From positions 62,001 to 126,000 of the forward strand of contig NZ_JACHVU010000011.1 of assembly GCF_014190915.1 (NCBI RefSeq): DNA of 64,000 bases, given 5' to 3'. Numbering within the stretch: the stretch's first letter is position 1; each line of letters opens with the position of its first letter. Under the pieces are notes generated by a model that made no database searches, had not been told where the DNA came from, and worked only from the letters and a program-made list of their open reading frames with translations. The stretch comes from Mycolicibacterium iranicum (GTDB lineage: Bacteria; Actinomycetota; Actinomycetes; Mycobacteriales; Mycobacteriaceae). Both the position numbers and the translations under genes were made by a program. Below are positions 8,306 to 16,116 of this stretch, piece by piece.

Positions 8306-10289
8306 CCGCGATGGCGGTCAGCGTGCGGGTGATCGCACCGACCTCGGCCACCAGGACACGCGCGGGACCCTCGTCGAAGCCGCCGCGGGGGACGGCTTCG
8401 CGCACGCGCTGCTCGGCGGCGGCCAGCTCCGCGGCGTCCACCGTCCACGGCGAGGCGGCCGTCGGCGGGTCGCCGCACAGTGCCTCGACGAACTCGTCGA
8501 CGGTCAGCGCGAAATTGCGGTCACCGGTGGCGGTCGGGCGCGCGGGCAGATGCGCCTCCAGAGTCGCGCACGAGTTCGTCACCGCGTTGAGCGCGGTGCG
8601 GTAGCTGCGCAGCCAGTGCCGCAGCTCGCGCGACTCGATGCGCATCGCCCCGGTCGTCGCCTCGAACGCCGCCCGGGCCCGGAACGCACGCTGCCACGCC
8701 GCCGTCATCGCCTCCGCCGGGTTGTCCACCTCGTGCACGTACCCCTTGATGACCGTGGCGGCATAGTCGATCTCGGTCTTGAGCAGTTCGCCGGCGCGCT
8801 GCGCGAGCCTTGTCAGCTCGTCGTCGGGGAGCACGACGTGGGCGATGAGCGCGAGCGCGCCGCCGACGAGCGTGGCGAGCACCGGGTCGCTCATCGCCGG
8901 CGCCTCACCCGCGCGACCGATGTCGATCAGGAGGACCGCGGCGGCGGCGACCGCCGCGGACATCGCGATGTACCCGACACCCGACACCGCGTAGGCGACG
9001 CCGACGGCGGCGACTGTCAGGATCGCCGACACGGGGGCGGGCGGATGCAGCACCACCAGGACGCCGGCGACCACGGCCAGACCGACCACGCTGCCCCCGA
9101 CCCGGCCCACGCAGCGGGTGTAGGTGTGCGCCGTCTCCGGGCGAAGGACCATCAGCACGGTCAGCGGGATCCAGTAGCCGTACGGGGCGTCGGCGTACAG
9201 GTCGATCGCACACGCGACGCCGACGGCGATGCTGACCCGCACCGCGTGCCGCAACACGGGGGAGTGCCAGCGCGACTGGTCCCGCACCCCGCGGATCGCC
9301 GAGCGGACCGACGTCGGCAGTTCCGGGCGCCGCAGCCGCACGGCGTCCGGTGTGGACGGGACGAAATCGCCGAGCCGCATCGCGATCGCTTCGTGCAACA
9401 GGGCCGAGAGACGTTGCACGACGCCTGCTTCGGGACCCGTCGCCTCCTGCGCCACGCTGTCGAAACGGCTGATGGCCACATCAGCGGCCACCCTGCCGGA
9501 GCGGCTGGTGTCGGCCACGGCGGCCATGGTGTCCGCGGCTTCGGCGAGCACCCGCGACAGGTTCTCCGACCAGGGCACGCCCGCGATGTCGGCCAGCGTC
9601 GCAGCGATCCTCTCCGGCAGTGCATACCAGCCCCGGTAGACGGCCGAGCGGCGCCGGTTGGGCCCCTCCTCGGAGGTGAACGCTTCGCGCAGTGCCACCA
9701 GCGGCCCGCTGTCGACCACCCACCCGTGGCCCTTGCAGACGTCGAGTTCGCGGGTGTCGGCGGCCAATGAGCGATAGGCCCCGACGAGCGCGTCGCGCTG
9801 GGCGCGCCAGCGCTGCGGCGGCCACAGCGCGAGGATCAGCGCCTGCATCAGCCCTCCGGCGACGGCCAGGGCCGCCGTACCGAGGACCGCCGACGCGGTG
9901 TGGGCCAGGGGCGGCGTGCTGACGAGCAGGGCGGTGGAGGCGGCGCCGACGAGCCCGGCGTTGGGGCCGTGTGACCACAGCATCGCCGCGCCGAAGCACC
10001 ACAGGACCGCGGCGGCGACGAACAGCGCGGGCACCGCCGAGGTCACTGCACCGAGCGTCACGGCCACACCCGAGAGGCCCGAGACGAGGTACACCAGCGG
10101 CACCCGCGACCGGGGGCTGTCCTGGAAGGCCGTCGCCCCCGCGACGGCGGCGGTGCCGACCGCTGCGGTCGCCGAACCCGCCGGCCCCCACTGGACGGCG
10201 GCCACGGCGATCACGGCCACCCCGGCCAGGCTCCGTGAGGCCGCGGCGGCGTCCGGCAGCACCGGACGCAGCCCCAGACCCTTGATCAC
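8277..10289 (-). CDS. FUSC-family multi-pass membrane protein
   Basis: A 670-residue inner-membrane protein with two clusters of hydrophobic helices (about residues 20-165 and 345-480) and large soluble segments after each. The second cluster carries the FUSC signature around YGYWIPLTVLMVLRPETAHTYTRCVGRVGGSVVG. FUSC proteins (AaeB-like) are thought to export aromatic acids or organic solutes; specificity is not known here. The GTG at 10289 is used. It stands alone on this strand, divergent from the EthD gene with about 30 bases between, so both promoters must overlap. Confidence 0.82.
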   Translation of the reverse strand: MIKGLGLRPVLPDAAAASRSLAGVAVIAVAAVQWGPAGSATAAVGTAAVAGATAFQDSPRSRVPLVYLVSGLSGVAVTLGAVTSAVPALFVAAAVLWCFGAAMLWSHGPNAGLVGAASTALLVSTPPLAHTASAVLGTAALAVAGGLMQALILALWPPQRWRAQRDALVGAYRSLAADTRELDVCKGHGWVVDSGPLVALREAFTSEEGPNRRRSAVYRGWYALPERIAATLADIAGVPWSENLSRVLAEAADTMAAVADTSRSGRVAADVAISRFDSVAQEATGPEAGVVQRLSALLHEAIAMRLGDFVPSTPDAVRLRRPELPTSVRSAIRGVRDQSRWHSPVLRHAVRVSIAVGVACAIDLYADAPYGYWIPLTVLMVLRPETAHTYTRCVGRVGGSVVGLAVVAGVLVVLHPPAPVSAILTVAAVGVAYAVSGVGYIAMSAAVAAAAVLLIDIGRAGEAPAMSDPVLATLVGGALALIAHVVLPDDELTRLAQRAGELLKTEIDYAATVIKGYVHEVDNPAEAMTAAWQRAFRARAAFEATTGAMRIESRELRHWLRSYRTALNAVTNSCATLEAHLPARPTATGDRNFALTVDEFVEALCGDPPTAASPWTVDAAELAAAEQRVREAVPRGGFDEGPARVLVAEVGAITRTLTAIAVSPGPTSVR

Positions 10290-10320
10290 CCGTCCATTCT
10301 GACCCGGCTATGTTCGCGGA

Positions 10321-11067
10321 GTGGAGAAAGTGGTCTTCGCGCTGCGTGGCGCGCCGGGTGACGAAGGCTGGTGCACACGGTTGCGCACCGAGGTGGCACA
10401 GGCCCTGCTGGACACCGGCGCACCGGGCCTGACCGTCCACGTCCGCGACGCGCCGGTGACCGATTCGCTGATGACACTGACGACGCTCGCGCCGCCGGTG
10501 GTCGCGTTGGTCAGCGTGTGGACGTCGCAGTACTACGGGCCTCAGATCGGCGCCGCGGCAACGGTCTTGACACCCGAGTGCGACGAGCTCGCGGCCTACC
10601 TGGTGACCGAGTCCGTCCCGATGGCCCCCCCGCGCACCGAACCGGGGGAGCGCACGCCGGGCCTGGCGAACATGGCACTGCTACGCAGACCCGACGACCT
10701 CGACGAGCAGACCTGGCTGCGCCGCTGGCATCTCGACCACACCCAGGTCGCGATCGACACGCAGTCGACGTTCGGCTACGTCCAGAACACCGTCGTGCGC
10801 GCGCTGACCGACGGCGCTCCGCCGATCTCGGCCATCGTCGAGGAGCTGTTCCCGATCGAGGCGACGACCGACCTGCACGCGTTCTTCGGCGCCGCCGACG
10901 ACGCCGACCTCAGCGACCGGATGACCCGGATGGTCGCCAGCACAACGGCGTTCGGCGCCAACCAGAACGTCGACACCGTGCCGACAAGCCGCTACGTGCT
11001 GCGGGACCCGTTCTCCGGGGCCGCTGCGCCGGAAGCCGCCGCCGGCCGCGATACGCTGCGCCGGTGA
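10321..11067 (+). CDS. EthD domain-containing protein
   Basis: A 248-residue protein with an EthD/dimeric alpha-beta-barrel segment in its second half (DEQTWLRRWHLDHTQVAIDTQSTFGYVQNTVVRAL). EthD domains occur in small proteins linked to degradation of ethers and other xenobiotics and in some cyclases. The GTG at 10321 is chosen; the gene ends in a 4-base GTGA overlap with the enoyl-CoA hydratase gene, so the products probably act in one degradative route. The N-terminal 100 residues look like a second, degenerate copy of the same fold. Confidence 0.75.
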   Translation: MEKVVFALRGAPGDEGWCTRLRTEVAQALLDTGAPGLTVHVRDAPVTDSLMTLTTLAPPVVALVSVWTSQYYGPQIGAAATVLTPECDELAAYLVTESVPMAPPRTEPGERTPGLANMALLRRPDDLDEQTWLRRWHLDHTQVAIDTQSTFGYVQNTVVRALTDGAPPISAIVEELFPIEATTDLHAFFGAADDADLSDRMTRMVASTTAFGANQNVDTVPTSRYVLRDPFSGAAAPEAAAGRDTLRR

Positions 11068-11816
11068 CTCTGCAGATCAGCGACGAGAACCGGGTCCGCA
11101 CACTGACCCTCGACCGGCCCGAGGCGCTCAACGCGTTCAACCAGGAGCTCTACCTGGCGACGGCGACCGCGTTGCGCGAGGCGGCTGACGACCCGGACGT
11201 CGCGGTGGTGCTTCTCACCGGCGCGGGCCGCGCGTTCAGTGCGGGCAACGATCTCAAAGAGATGCAGGCCGGCATCGCCGACGGGTCGCTGACCACCGGC
11301 GGCAGCCACTTCACGACGATGATCGACGCGCTGACCGAACTGCCCAAGCCGCTCATCTGCGCGGTCAACGGTGTCGGTCTCGGGATCGGCGCCACCATCC
11401 TCGGTTACGCGGACCTGGTGTTCATGTCCACCACCGCGCGGCTGAAATGCCCGTTCACCAGCCTCGGTGTCGCACCCGAGGCCGCGTCGTCGTATCTGCT
11501 GCCGCAGCTGATCGGCCGGCAGAATGCCGCCTGGCTGCTGCTGTCCTCGGAGTGGGTCGAGGCCGACGAGGCCCAGCGCATGGGTATCGCCTGGAAGGTG
11601 TGCGAACCGGAGGACCTTCTGCCCGAGGCGCGCAAGCACGCCGAAATCCTTGCCTCGCGCTCCATTCCGAGCCTCGTCGCGGTCAAGAAGACCATCGTCG
11701 CCCCGTTCCGGGCCGAGATCGCCGCAGCCACCGAGCGCGAGAACGCGCATTTCCAGGAATTGCTCGGCGGGGTCGCGAACGCGGCAGCGCTGGCGGAGTT
11801 CACCGGCCGGGGCTGA
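11064..11816 (+). CDS. Enoyl-CoA hydratase/isomerase family protein
   Basis: A 250-residue crotonase-fold enzyme for hydration or isomerisation of unsaturated acyl-CoAs in beta-oxidation. Visible family features are GRAFSAGNDLKEM (oxyanion-hole segment), VNGVGLGIGATILGYADLVF, and LGVAPEAASSYLLP with a glutamate in the position typical of isomerase-type crotonases. The GTG start overlaps the EthD stop as GTGA. It abuts the convergent Bfd-like gene with no spacer. Mycobacteria carry many paralogues, so no symbol is given. Confidence 0.88.
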   Translation: MTLQISDENRVRTLTLDRPEALNAFNQELYLATATALREAADDPDVAVVLLTGAGRAFSAGNDLKEMQAGIADGSLTTGGSHFTTMIDALTELPKPLICAVNGVGLGIGATILGYADLVFMSTTARLKCPFTSLGVAPEAASSYLLPQLIGRQNAAWLLLSSEWVEADEAQRMGIAWKVCEPEDLLPEARKHAEILASRSIPSLVAVKKTIVAPFRAEIAAATERENAHFQELLGGVANAAALAEFTGRG

Positions 11817-12011
11817 TCAGCCGACGCTCTCGCGCCTGCAATCGACCGCCTTGAAGTGGGCCTCGATGATCGCCCGCAGCGTGCGCCGGCACCGTCCGCA
11901 GTCGCCGCCTGCGCCACAGGCTTCGGCGATCTCGCGGGAGGTCCGCGCCCCCTTCGCCACGACTTCGTTGACCACGTGGCTCGTGGTCCCGGTGCACAGG
12001 CATACGAACAT
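11817..12011 (-). CDS. Bacterioferritin-associated ferredoxin (Bfd-like)
   Basis: A 64-residue [2Fe-2S] protein with the Bfd cysteine pattern: C4-x-C6 near the N-terminus and C38-x2-C41. Bfd docks on bacterioferritin and passes electrons to the stored ferric core so that iron is released. It follows the 12015-12647 gene by 3 bases, and bfr lies divergently just beyond, so storage (bfr) and release (Bfd) face each other across an iron-box region at 12681-12719. This start gives the complete domain; no upstream alternative is needed. Confidence 0.87.
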   Translation of the reverse strand: MFVCLCTGTTSHVVNEVVAKGARTSREIAEACGAGGDCGRCRRTLRAIIEAHFKAVDCRRESVG

Positions 12012-12014
12012 CAG

Positions 12015-12647
12015 CTACCCCTGCTCGTCCACGCTCATCAGGTGGGCGAAGCGGCCCACGAAACGGGTCGGATAGGCGCCCATCCCGGCGTGGGACATCC
12101 ACTCCGCGGCGGCGTCGGGATGCTCGATCCACTGCCTGGCGCTCTTCTCGTCGGCGATCTCCTGCAGGATCAACACCTCCTGCCCGTCGTCGAGCGCGCG
12201 GTACACCCAGATCTTGCGGACGCCACCGCGCTTGAAGCGCTCGACACCGTCGTGGATCTTGACCATGAGTTCACCGACGTCGACGACGGAGGACATCACC
12301 CCGACCACGACGCGCCCCACATGCTCTTCGGAACTGGGTCCGTCCAGGTCGATCTTCTCGACGACCTCGCCGCCGAAAATCGGCGGGATATCGTCGGCGC
12401 CGGAAATACTGAACCATTCGAAAATCGCCGGCGAACCGAGGACGTCCCGAATGGAGCGCGCCTGGCGGATCCCGATGGTGACCAATACCCGGCGGGGCTC
12501 CCAAATGGATTCGTACAGAACGACGTGATGGGCGCCGATCGAGGAAAGGCCGTCGCGGTGTTTACCCAGCCATTTCCACATCACGTCGATGTCGTCGACC
12601 TGGAAATCGCAGGCAAGGATGAATGAGTGCAGGTCGTACTCACCCAT
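12015..12647 (-). CDS. Conserved mycobacterial protein next to bfr (unknown)
   Basis: A 210-residue soluble protein I do not recognise by function. It begins MGEYDLHSFILACDFQVDD and has two related-looking halves with hydrophobic strands (HHVVLYESIWEPRRVLVTIGI; GVRKIWVYRALDDGQEVLILQEI), consistent with a duplicated dimeric alpha-beta-barrel (ABM-like) fold; this is an inference from pattern. It lies between bfd and the iron box, reads away from bfr, and probably forms an iron-regulated operon with bfd. A role in iron or haem handling is plausible from context only. Confidence 0.6.
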   Translation of the reverse strand: MGEYDLHSFILACDFQVDDIDVMWKWLGKHRDGLSSIGAHHVVLYESIWEPRRVLVTIGIRQARSIRDVLGSPAIFEWFSISGADDIPPIFGGEVVEKIDLDGPSSEEHVGRVVVGVMSSVVDVGELMVKIHDGVERFKRGGVRKIWVYRALDDGQEVLILQEIADEKSARQWIEHPDAAAEWMSHAGMGAYPTRFVGRFAHLMSVDEQG

Positions 12648-12680
12648 TGGATACCCTTACCTTGTTCGCAGCCAAAACAG

Positions 12681-12719
12681 TTAGCGCAGTCTAACCTTAC
12701 TTAGCCTAGGCAGTCCAGA
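12681..12719. promoter_or_regulatory. IdeR-type iron boxes (two adjacent, one partial)
   Basis: 12681-12699 matches the 19-bp IdeR consensus (TTAGGTTAGGCTAACCTAA) at 14 positions, including TTAG and the CTAACCT right half. A second TTAG...TAGGC half-site begins at 12701. IdeR binds paired boxes, repressing some genes and activating bacterioferritin when iron is plentiful. The site lies between the divergent bfd-side operon and bfr, which supports a role for both. Confidence 0.6.
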
Positions 12720-12887
12720 GTAGGGGGCTGATCTGGGCTCGACGCGTTGCGAACATCGCGGAAACACCAGCCCGACACCGGCTTTCTGGGCGATTTATGC
12801 CGTTGCCTGCACTAGATTGAGACGTGCTCGCACGCAGCCCGTGCAGTTATCGCACGCACCAGTCCACATAGCTTTGAGGAGCACGTC

Positions 12888-13367
12888 ATGCAAGGCGATC
12901 CCGAAGTTCTGAAATTGCTCAACGAGCAATTGACGAGCGAATTGACGGCGATCAATCAGTATTTTCTGCATTCCAAGATGCAGGACAACTGGGGATTCAC
13001 CGAATTGGCTGCGCACACGCGGAAAGAATCATTCGAAGAAATGGTTCACGCCGAGGAGATCACCAATCGAATTCTGATCCTGGACGGCCTACCCAATTAC
13101 CAGCGGCTGTTCTCCCTGCGGGTCGGGCAGACGGTGCGGGAGCAGTTCGAGGCCGATCTGGCGATCGAGTACGAGGTCGTCGCACGCCTGAAGCCGGGCA
13201 TCCTGCTGTGCCGGGAGAAGGGCGACGCGACCTCGGCGAACCTGTTCGAGAAGATCCTCGCCGACGAGGAATTGCACATCGACTACCTGGAGACCCAGCT
13301 CGAGCTGATGACCAAGTTGGGCGAGGAGCTCTACCTGGCCCAGTGCGTCTCGCGCCCGCCGCAGTAG
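12888..13367 (+). CDS. bfrA: Bacterioferritin
   Basis: A 159-residue bacterioferritin that forms the 24-subunit haem-containing shell storing oxidised iron. The complete ferroxidase set is visible: E18, E51, H54, E94, E127 and H130, plus M52, the axial haem ligand shared by dimers. Length matches the family. The ATG at 12888 follows AGGAGCACGTC. Downstream lies the large MFS exporter, the order also seen in M. tuberculosis (bfrA then Rv1877, from memory). Regulation by iron through the upstream IdeR-type box is likely. Confidence 0.95.
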   Translation: MQGDPEVLKLLNEQLTSELTAINQYFLHSKMQDNWGFTELAAHTRKESFEEMVHAEEITNRILILDGLPNYQRLFSLRVGQTVREQFEADLAIEYEVVARLKPGILLCREKGDATSANLFEKILADEELHIDYLETQLELMTKLGEELYLAQCVSRPPQ

Positions 13368-13486
13368 ACGATGCGGTAGCGGTTCAGCACCCGTAGTCCC
13401 GGGAACCTCCTCGCTGGGTACCGTAACTTTCATAGGTCATCTAACGATGTCCTGAGAAGTCCTCACGGTCGCCCAGAAAGGCAGGT

Positions 13487-15583
13487 ATGACAGCGTCGCC
13501 CCCGGCATCGTCTACTCAACCGGCATCGTCTACTCAACCGGCATCGTCCACGGAACCGGCGGCCCACGCCGAACCGGCCCCGGTCGGTTCCCAGCGCCGC
13601 AACGTCATCTTCGTCGCGGTGGTCCTCGGGATGCTCTTGGCGGCGCTGGACCAGACGATCGTCGCGACCGCGCTACCGACCGTGGTGGCCGACCTGGGCG
13701 GTGCGGGCCACCAGTCCTGGGTGGTCACCAGCTACCTGCTGGCCTCGACGATCTCCACGGCGATCGTCGGCAAGCTCGGTGACCTGTTCGGCCGCAAGGT
13801 CGTCTTCGCAGCGGCCGTGGTGTTCTTCCTGGTCGGTTCGGTGCTGTGCGGCATCGCGTCCTCGATGGAGATGCTCGTCGCGTCCCGTGCGCTGCAGGGG
13901 ATCGGCGGCGGCGCACTGATGGTCACCGCCACCGCCCTGATCGGCGAGGTGATCCCGCTGCGTGATCGCGGTCGCTATCAGGGCGCACTCGGCGCCGTGT
14001 TCGGCGTGACCACGGTGATCGGCCCTCTGCTCGGGGGCTACTTCACCGACCATCTGACCTGGCGCTGGGCGTTCTGGATCAACGTCCCGATCGGCATCGT
14101 CGTGCTCGTCGTCGCGCTGGCGACCATCCCCGCGCTGGGGCGGCGGACCCGTCCGGTGATCGACTACGCCGGCATCGTGCTGATCGGGCTGGGCGCTTCG
14201 GGGCTGACCCTGGCGACCAGCTGGGGCGGCAGCACCTATGCCTGGTCCTCGCCGGTGATCATCGGCCTGTTCGTCGGTTCCGCCGCGGCGCTGGCGCTGT
14301 TCGTGCGCGTCGAGTTGCGCGCCGAGGAGCCGGTGCTGCCCATCCGGCTCTTCGCGAGCCCGGTGTTCACCGTGTGTTGCGTGCTGTCGTTCATCGTCGG
14401 TTTCGCGATGCTGGGCGCGTTGACGTTCCTGCCGACGTTCATGCAGTTCGTCGACGGCGTCTCGGCGACCGAATCGGGTCTGCGCACCCTGCCGATGGTG
14501 GGTGGCCTGCTGTTGACGTCCATGGGCAGCGGCGTCCTGGTCAGCCGCACCGGCCGGTACAAGATCTTCCCCGTCGTCGGCACCGCGGTGATGGTGCTCG
14601 GTTTCGTGCTGCTCTCGCAGATGGACGCCACCACCCCCGTCTGGCAGCAGAGCGCCTACCTGTTCGTGCTGGGCACCGGCATCGGCATGTGCATGCAGGT
14701 GCTGGTCCTCATCGTGCAGAGCACCGCGAGCTTCGCCGATCTCGGCGTGGCCACCTCGGGCGTGACGTTCTTCCGGACGATCGGCAGTTCGTTCGGGGCG
14801 GCGATCTTCGGATCGCTGTTCGCCAACTTCCTGGACTCCCGCATCGCCGGCGCGCTCGCCGCGGCCGGGGCGCCCCCGGCAGCCGCGCAGTCCCCGCAGG
14901 TGCTGCATCAGCTGCCCGACGCCGTCGCGGCACCCATCGTCACCGCCTACTCCGACTCCCTCGGGCTGGTGTTCCTGTGCGCGGCGCCGGTGGCGGCGGT
15001 GGGTTTCCTCGTCGCCCTCACGCTCAAGCAGGTGCCACTGCGCGACATCGAGACGACCACCGCTCTCGACATGGGCGAGGGCTTCGGCATGCCGTCCAAC
15101 GACTCCTCCGAGCAGATGCTGGAGACCGCGGTCTGGCGGCTGGTCCGGCACTCACCGGAGATCAAGCTGCGCAGTATCGCGGGCACGCACGGCTGCGAAG
15201 CCGACATCGCGCTGCTGTGGGCGCTCATCCAGATCTACCGGCAGGGTCAGGTCTTCGGATCGGCGCGCCTGACCGAGATGGCCGAGCGCCTGCGGGTGCC
15301 GCCCGAGGTGCTGGAGCCGACGTTCGACCGGCTCGTCGAACGGGGCCATGCGCTGCGGACCGGCGATCAGCTCTGGCTGACGCAGTCCGGCGCGCGTCAG
15401 GTGGAGGCCGCCACGTCGGCGCTGAGCAGCCGCATCGTGCAGAAGCTGGAGACCTCCCCGACCTTCGAGGGCCGCCCGGACCGCGGCGAGGTCGAGGCCG
15501 CCCTGGAGCGGATCGCCCAGCGACTCCTTCTCCAACGCGAATGGAACGACGATCGGGCCGAACTCACCACAGCGCAAAAGTGA
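13487..15583 (+). CDS. MFS drug exporter, DHA2 family with C-terminal domain
   Basis: A 698-residue proton-driven exporter of the EmrB/QacA type with about 14 membrane helices (residues about 37-525). DHA2 motifs are visible: LDQTIVATALPTVVADLGG, GKLGDLFGRK and RALQGIGGGALM. After the membrane part comes a cytoplasmic extension of about 170 residues that looks like a winged-helix-type domain. The N-terminus holds a three-fold PASSTQ repeat. It corresponds to the large pump next to bfrA in M. tuberculosis (Rv1877, recalled). The palindrome at 15575-15600 overlaps its last codons, so its 3' end is part of the next operon's control region. Confidence 0.9.
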   Translation: MTASPPASSTQPASSTQPASSTEPAAHAEPAPVGSQRRNVIFVAVVLGMLLAALDQTIVATALPTVVADLGGAGHQSWVVTSYLLASTISTAIVGKLGDLFGRKVVFAAAVVFFLVGSVLCGIASSMEMLVASRALQGIGGGALMVTATALIGEVIPLRDRGRYQGALGAVFGVTTVIGPLLGGYFTDHLTWRWAFWINVPIGIVVLVVALATIPALGRRTRPVIDYAGIVLIGLGASGLTLATSWGGSTYAWSSPVIIGLFVGSAAALALFVRVELRAEEPVLPIRLFASPVFTVCCVLSFIVGFAMLGALTFLPTFMQFVDGVSATESGLRTLPMVGGLLLTSMGSGVLVSRTGRYKIFPVVGTAVMVLGFVLLSQMDATTPVWQQSAYLFVLGTGIGMCMQVLVLIVQSTASFADLGVATSGVTFFRTIGSSFGAAIFGSLFANFLDSRIAGALAAAGAPPAAAQSPQVLHQLPDAVAAPIVTAYSDSLGLVFLCAAPVAAVGFLVALTLKQVPLRDIETTTALDMGEGFGMPSNDSSEQMLETAVWRLVRHSPEIKLRSIAGTHGCEADIALLWALIQIYRQGQVFGSARLTEMAERLRVPPEVLEPTFDRLVERGHALRTGDQLWLTQSGARQVEAATSALSSRIVQKLETSPTFEGRPDRGEVEAALERIAQRLLLQREWNDDRAELTTAQK
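13502..13555 (+). repeat. Three 18-bp tandem repeats in MFS gene
   Basis: The unit CCGGCATCGTCTACTCAA is present at 13502-13519 and 13520-13537 exactly and at 13538-13555 with three changes. It encodes PASSTQ/PASSTQ/PASSTE in the cytoplasmic N-terminal tail and could vary in copy number between strains. Confidence 0.9.
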
Positions 15584-15600
15584 AACACGTTACACTTTTG
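15575..15600. promoter_or_regulatory. 26-bp palindromic operator with KstR-type core
   Basis: Outer arms CAAAAGTG and CACTTTTG (perfect, eight bases) flank a core AAC-AC-GTT. The centre TGAAACACGTTACA (15581-15594) fits the KstR consensus TnnAACnnGTTnnA exactly. It ends 4 bases before the ATG of the AhpD-like gene and begins inside the MFS stop region. It is almost certainly a TetR-type repressor site controlling the 15605-18576 operon; whether KstR or a paralogue binds is open because the flanks differ from usual KstR boxes. Confidence 0.7.
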
Positions 15601-15604
15601 CACC

Positions 15605-16087
15605 ATGAGCCGAATCGGAGATTTCGCTGACGACGACGTGACGGGCTTCGCGGTGAAGTCGCCCGAATTGGGTTCTGCGATGGCGCAATTCACCAACGCC
15701 GTGTACACCAAGAACCGATTGCCGATGCGGACCAGGGAAGCCGCGCGCATCGTGATCGCCTACGCCAACGAATGCGTCGTCTGCCAGAACACCCGCGACG
15801 CCGAGGGGGAGTCCCACGGCATCACCGAGGAGTTCTACGACTACGCCACCCAGTGGCGCACCTGGCCGGGTTACAGCGACGCCGAGCGGATCGCGATGGA
15901 ATTCGCGCACCGGTTCGCCACCGACCACACCGCGCTGCGTGACGACGAGGACTTCTGGGAGCGCGCCGCGGTGCACTTCGATGACGAACTGCTCACCGAC
16001 CTCGCCATCTCCTGCGCCATGTGGGTGGGCATGGGCCGGATGCTGCGCACCCTCGACATCGGCCAGAGCTGCAAGATCACCCTGTAG
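15605..16087 (+). CDS. AhpD-like carboxymuconolactone decarboxylase family protein
   Basis: A 160-residue helical protein of the CMD/AhpD superfamily. The redox motif C-V-V-C with preceding NE and following acidic residues (ANECVVCQNTRDAEGE) marks it as a peroxidase-like, disulfide-active member rather than a lactone decarboxylase. It is first in an operon with GlnA3 (30 bases downstream) and the amidohydrolase. The ATG lies 4 bases beyond a 26-bp palindrome, implying a very short leader and tight repression. The partner reductant and substrate are unknown. Confidence 0.8.
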   Translation: MSRIGDFADDDVTGFAVKSPELGSAMAQFTNAVYTKNRLPMRTREAARIVIAYANECVVCQNTRDAEGESHGITEEFYDYATQWRTWPGYSDAERIAMEFAHRFATDHTALRDDEDFWERAAVHFDDELLTDLAISCAMWVGMGRMLRTLDIGQSCKITL

Positions 16088-16116
16088 GGCAGGCTGATCG
16101 CCTGCAGAATGGCTTC

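Noticed and set aside
13673..15151. Open frame of 492 codons on the minus strand
   Set aside because: Antisense to the MFS exporter; extremely His/Arg/Glu-rich, no membrane or domain signal.
15575..15600. Reading the 26-bp palindrome as a rho-independent terminator for the MFS gene
   Set aside because: It lacks a central loop and its core is an operator-type AAC-NN-GTT; its place 4 bases before a start codon favours a repressor site.
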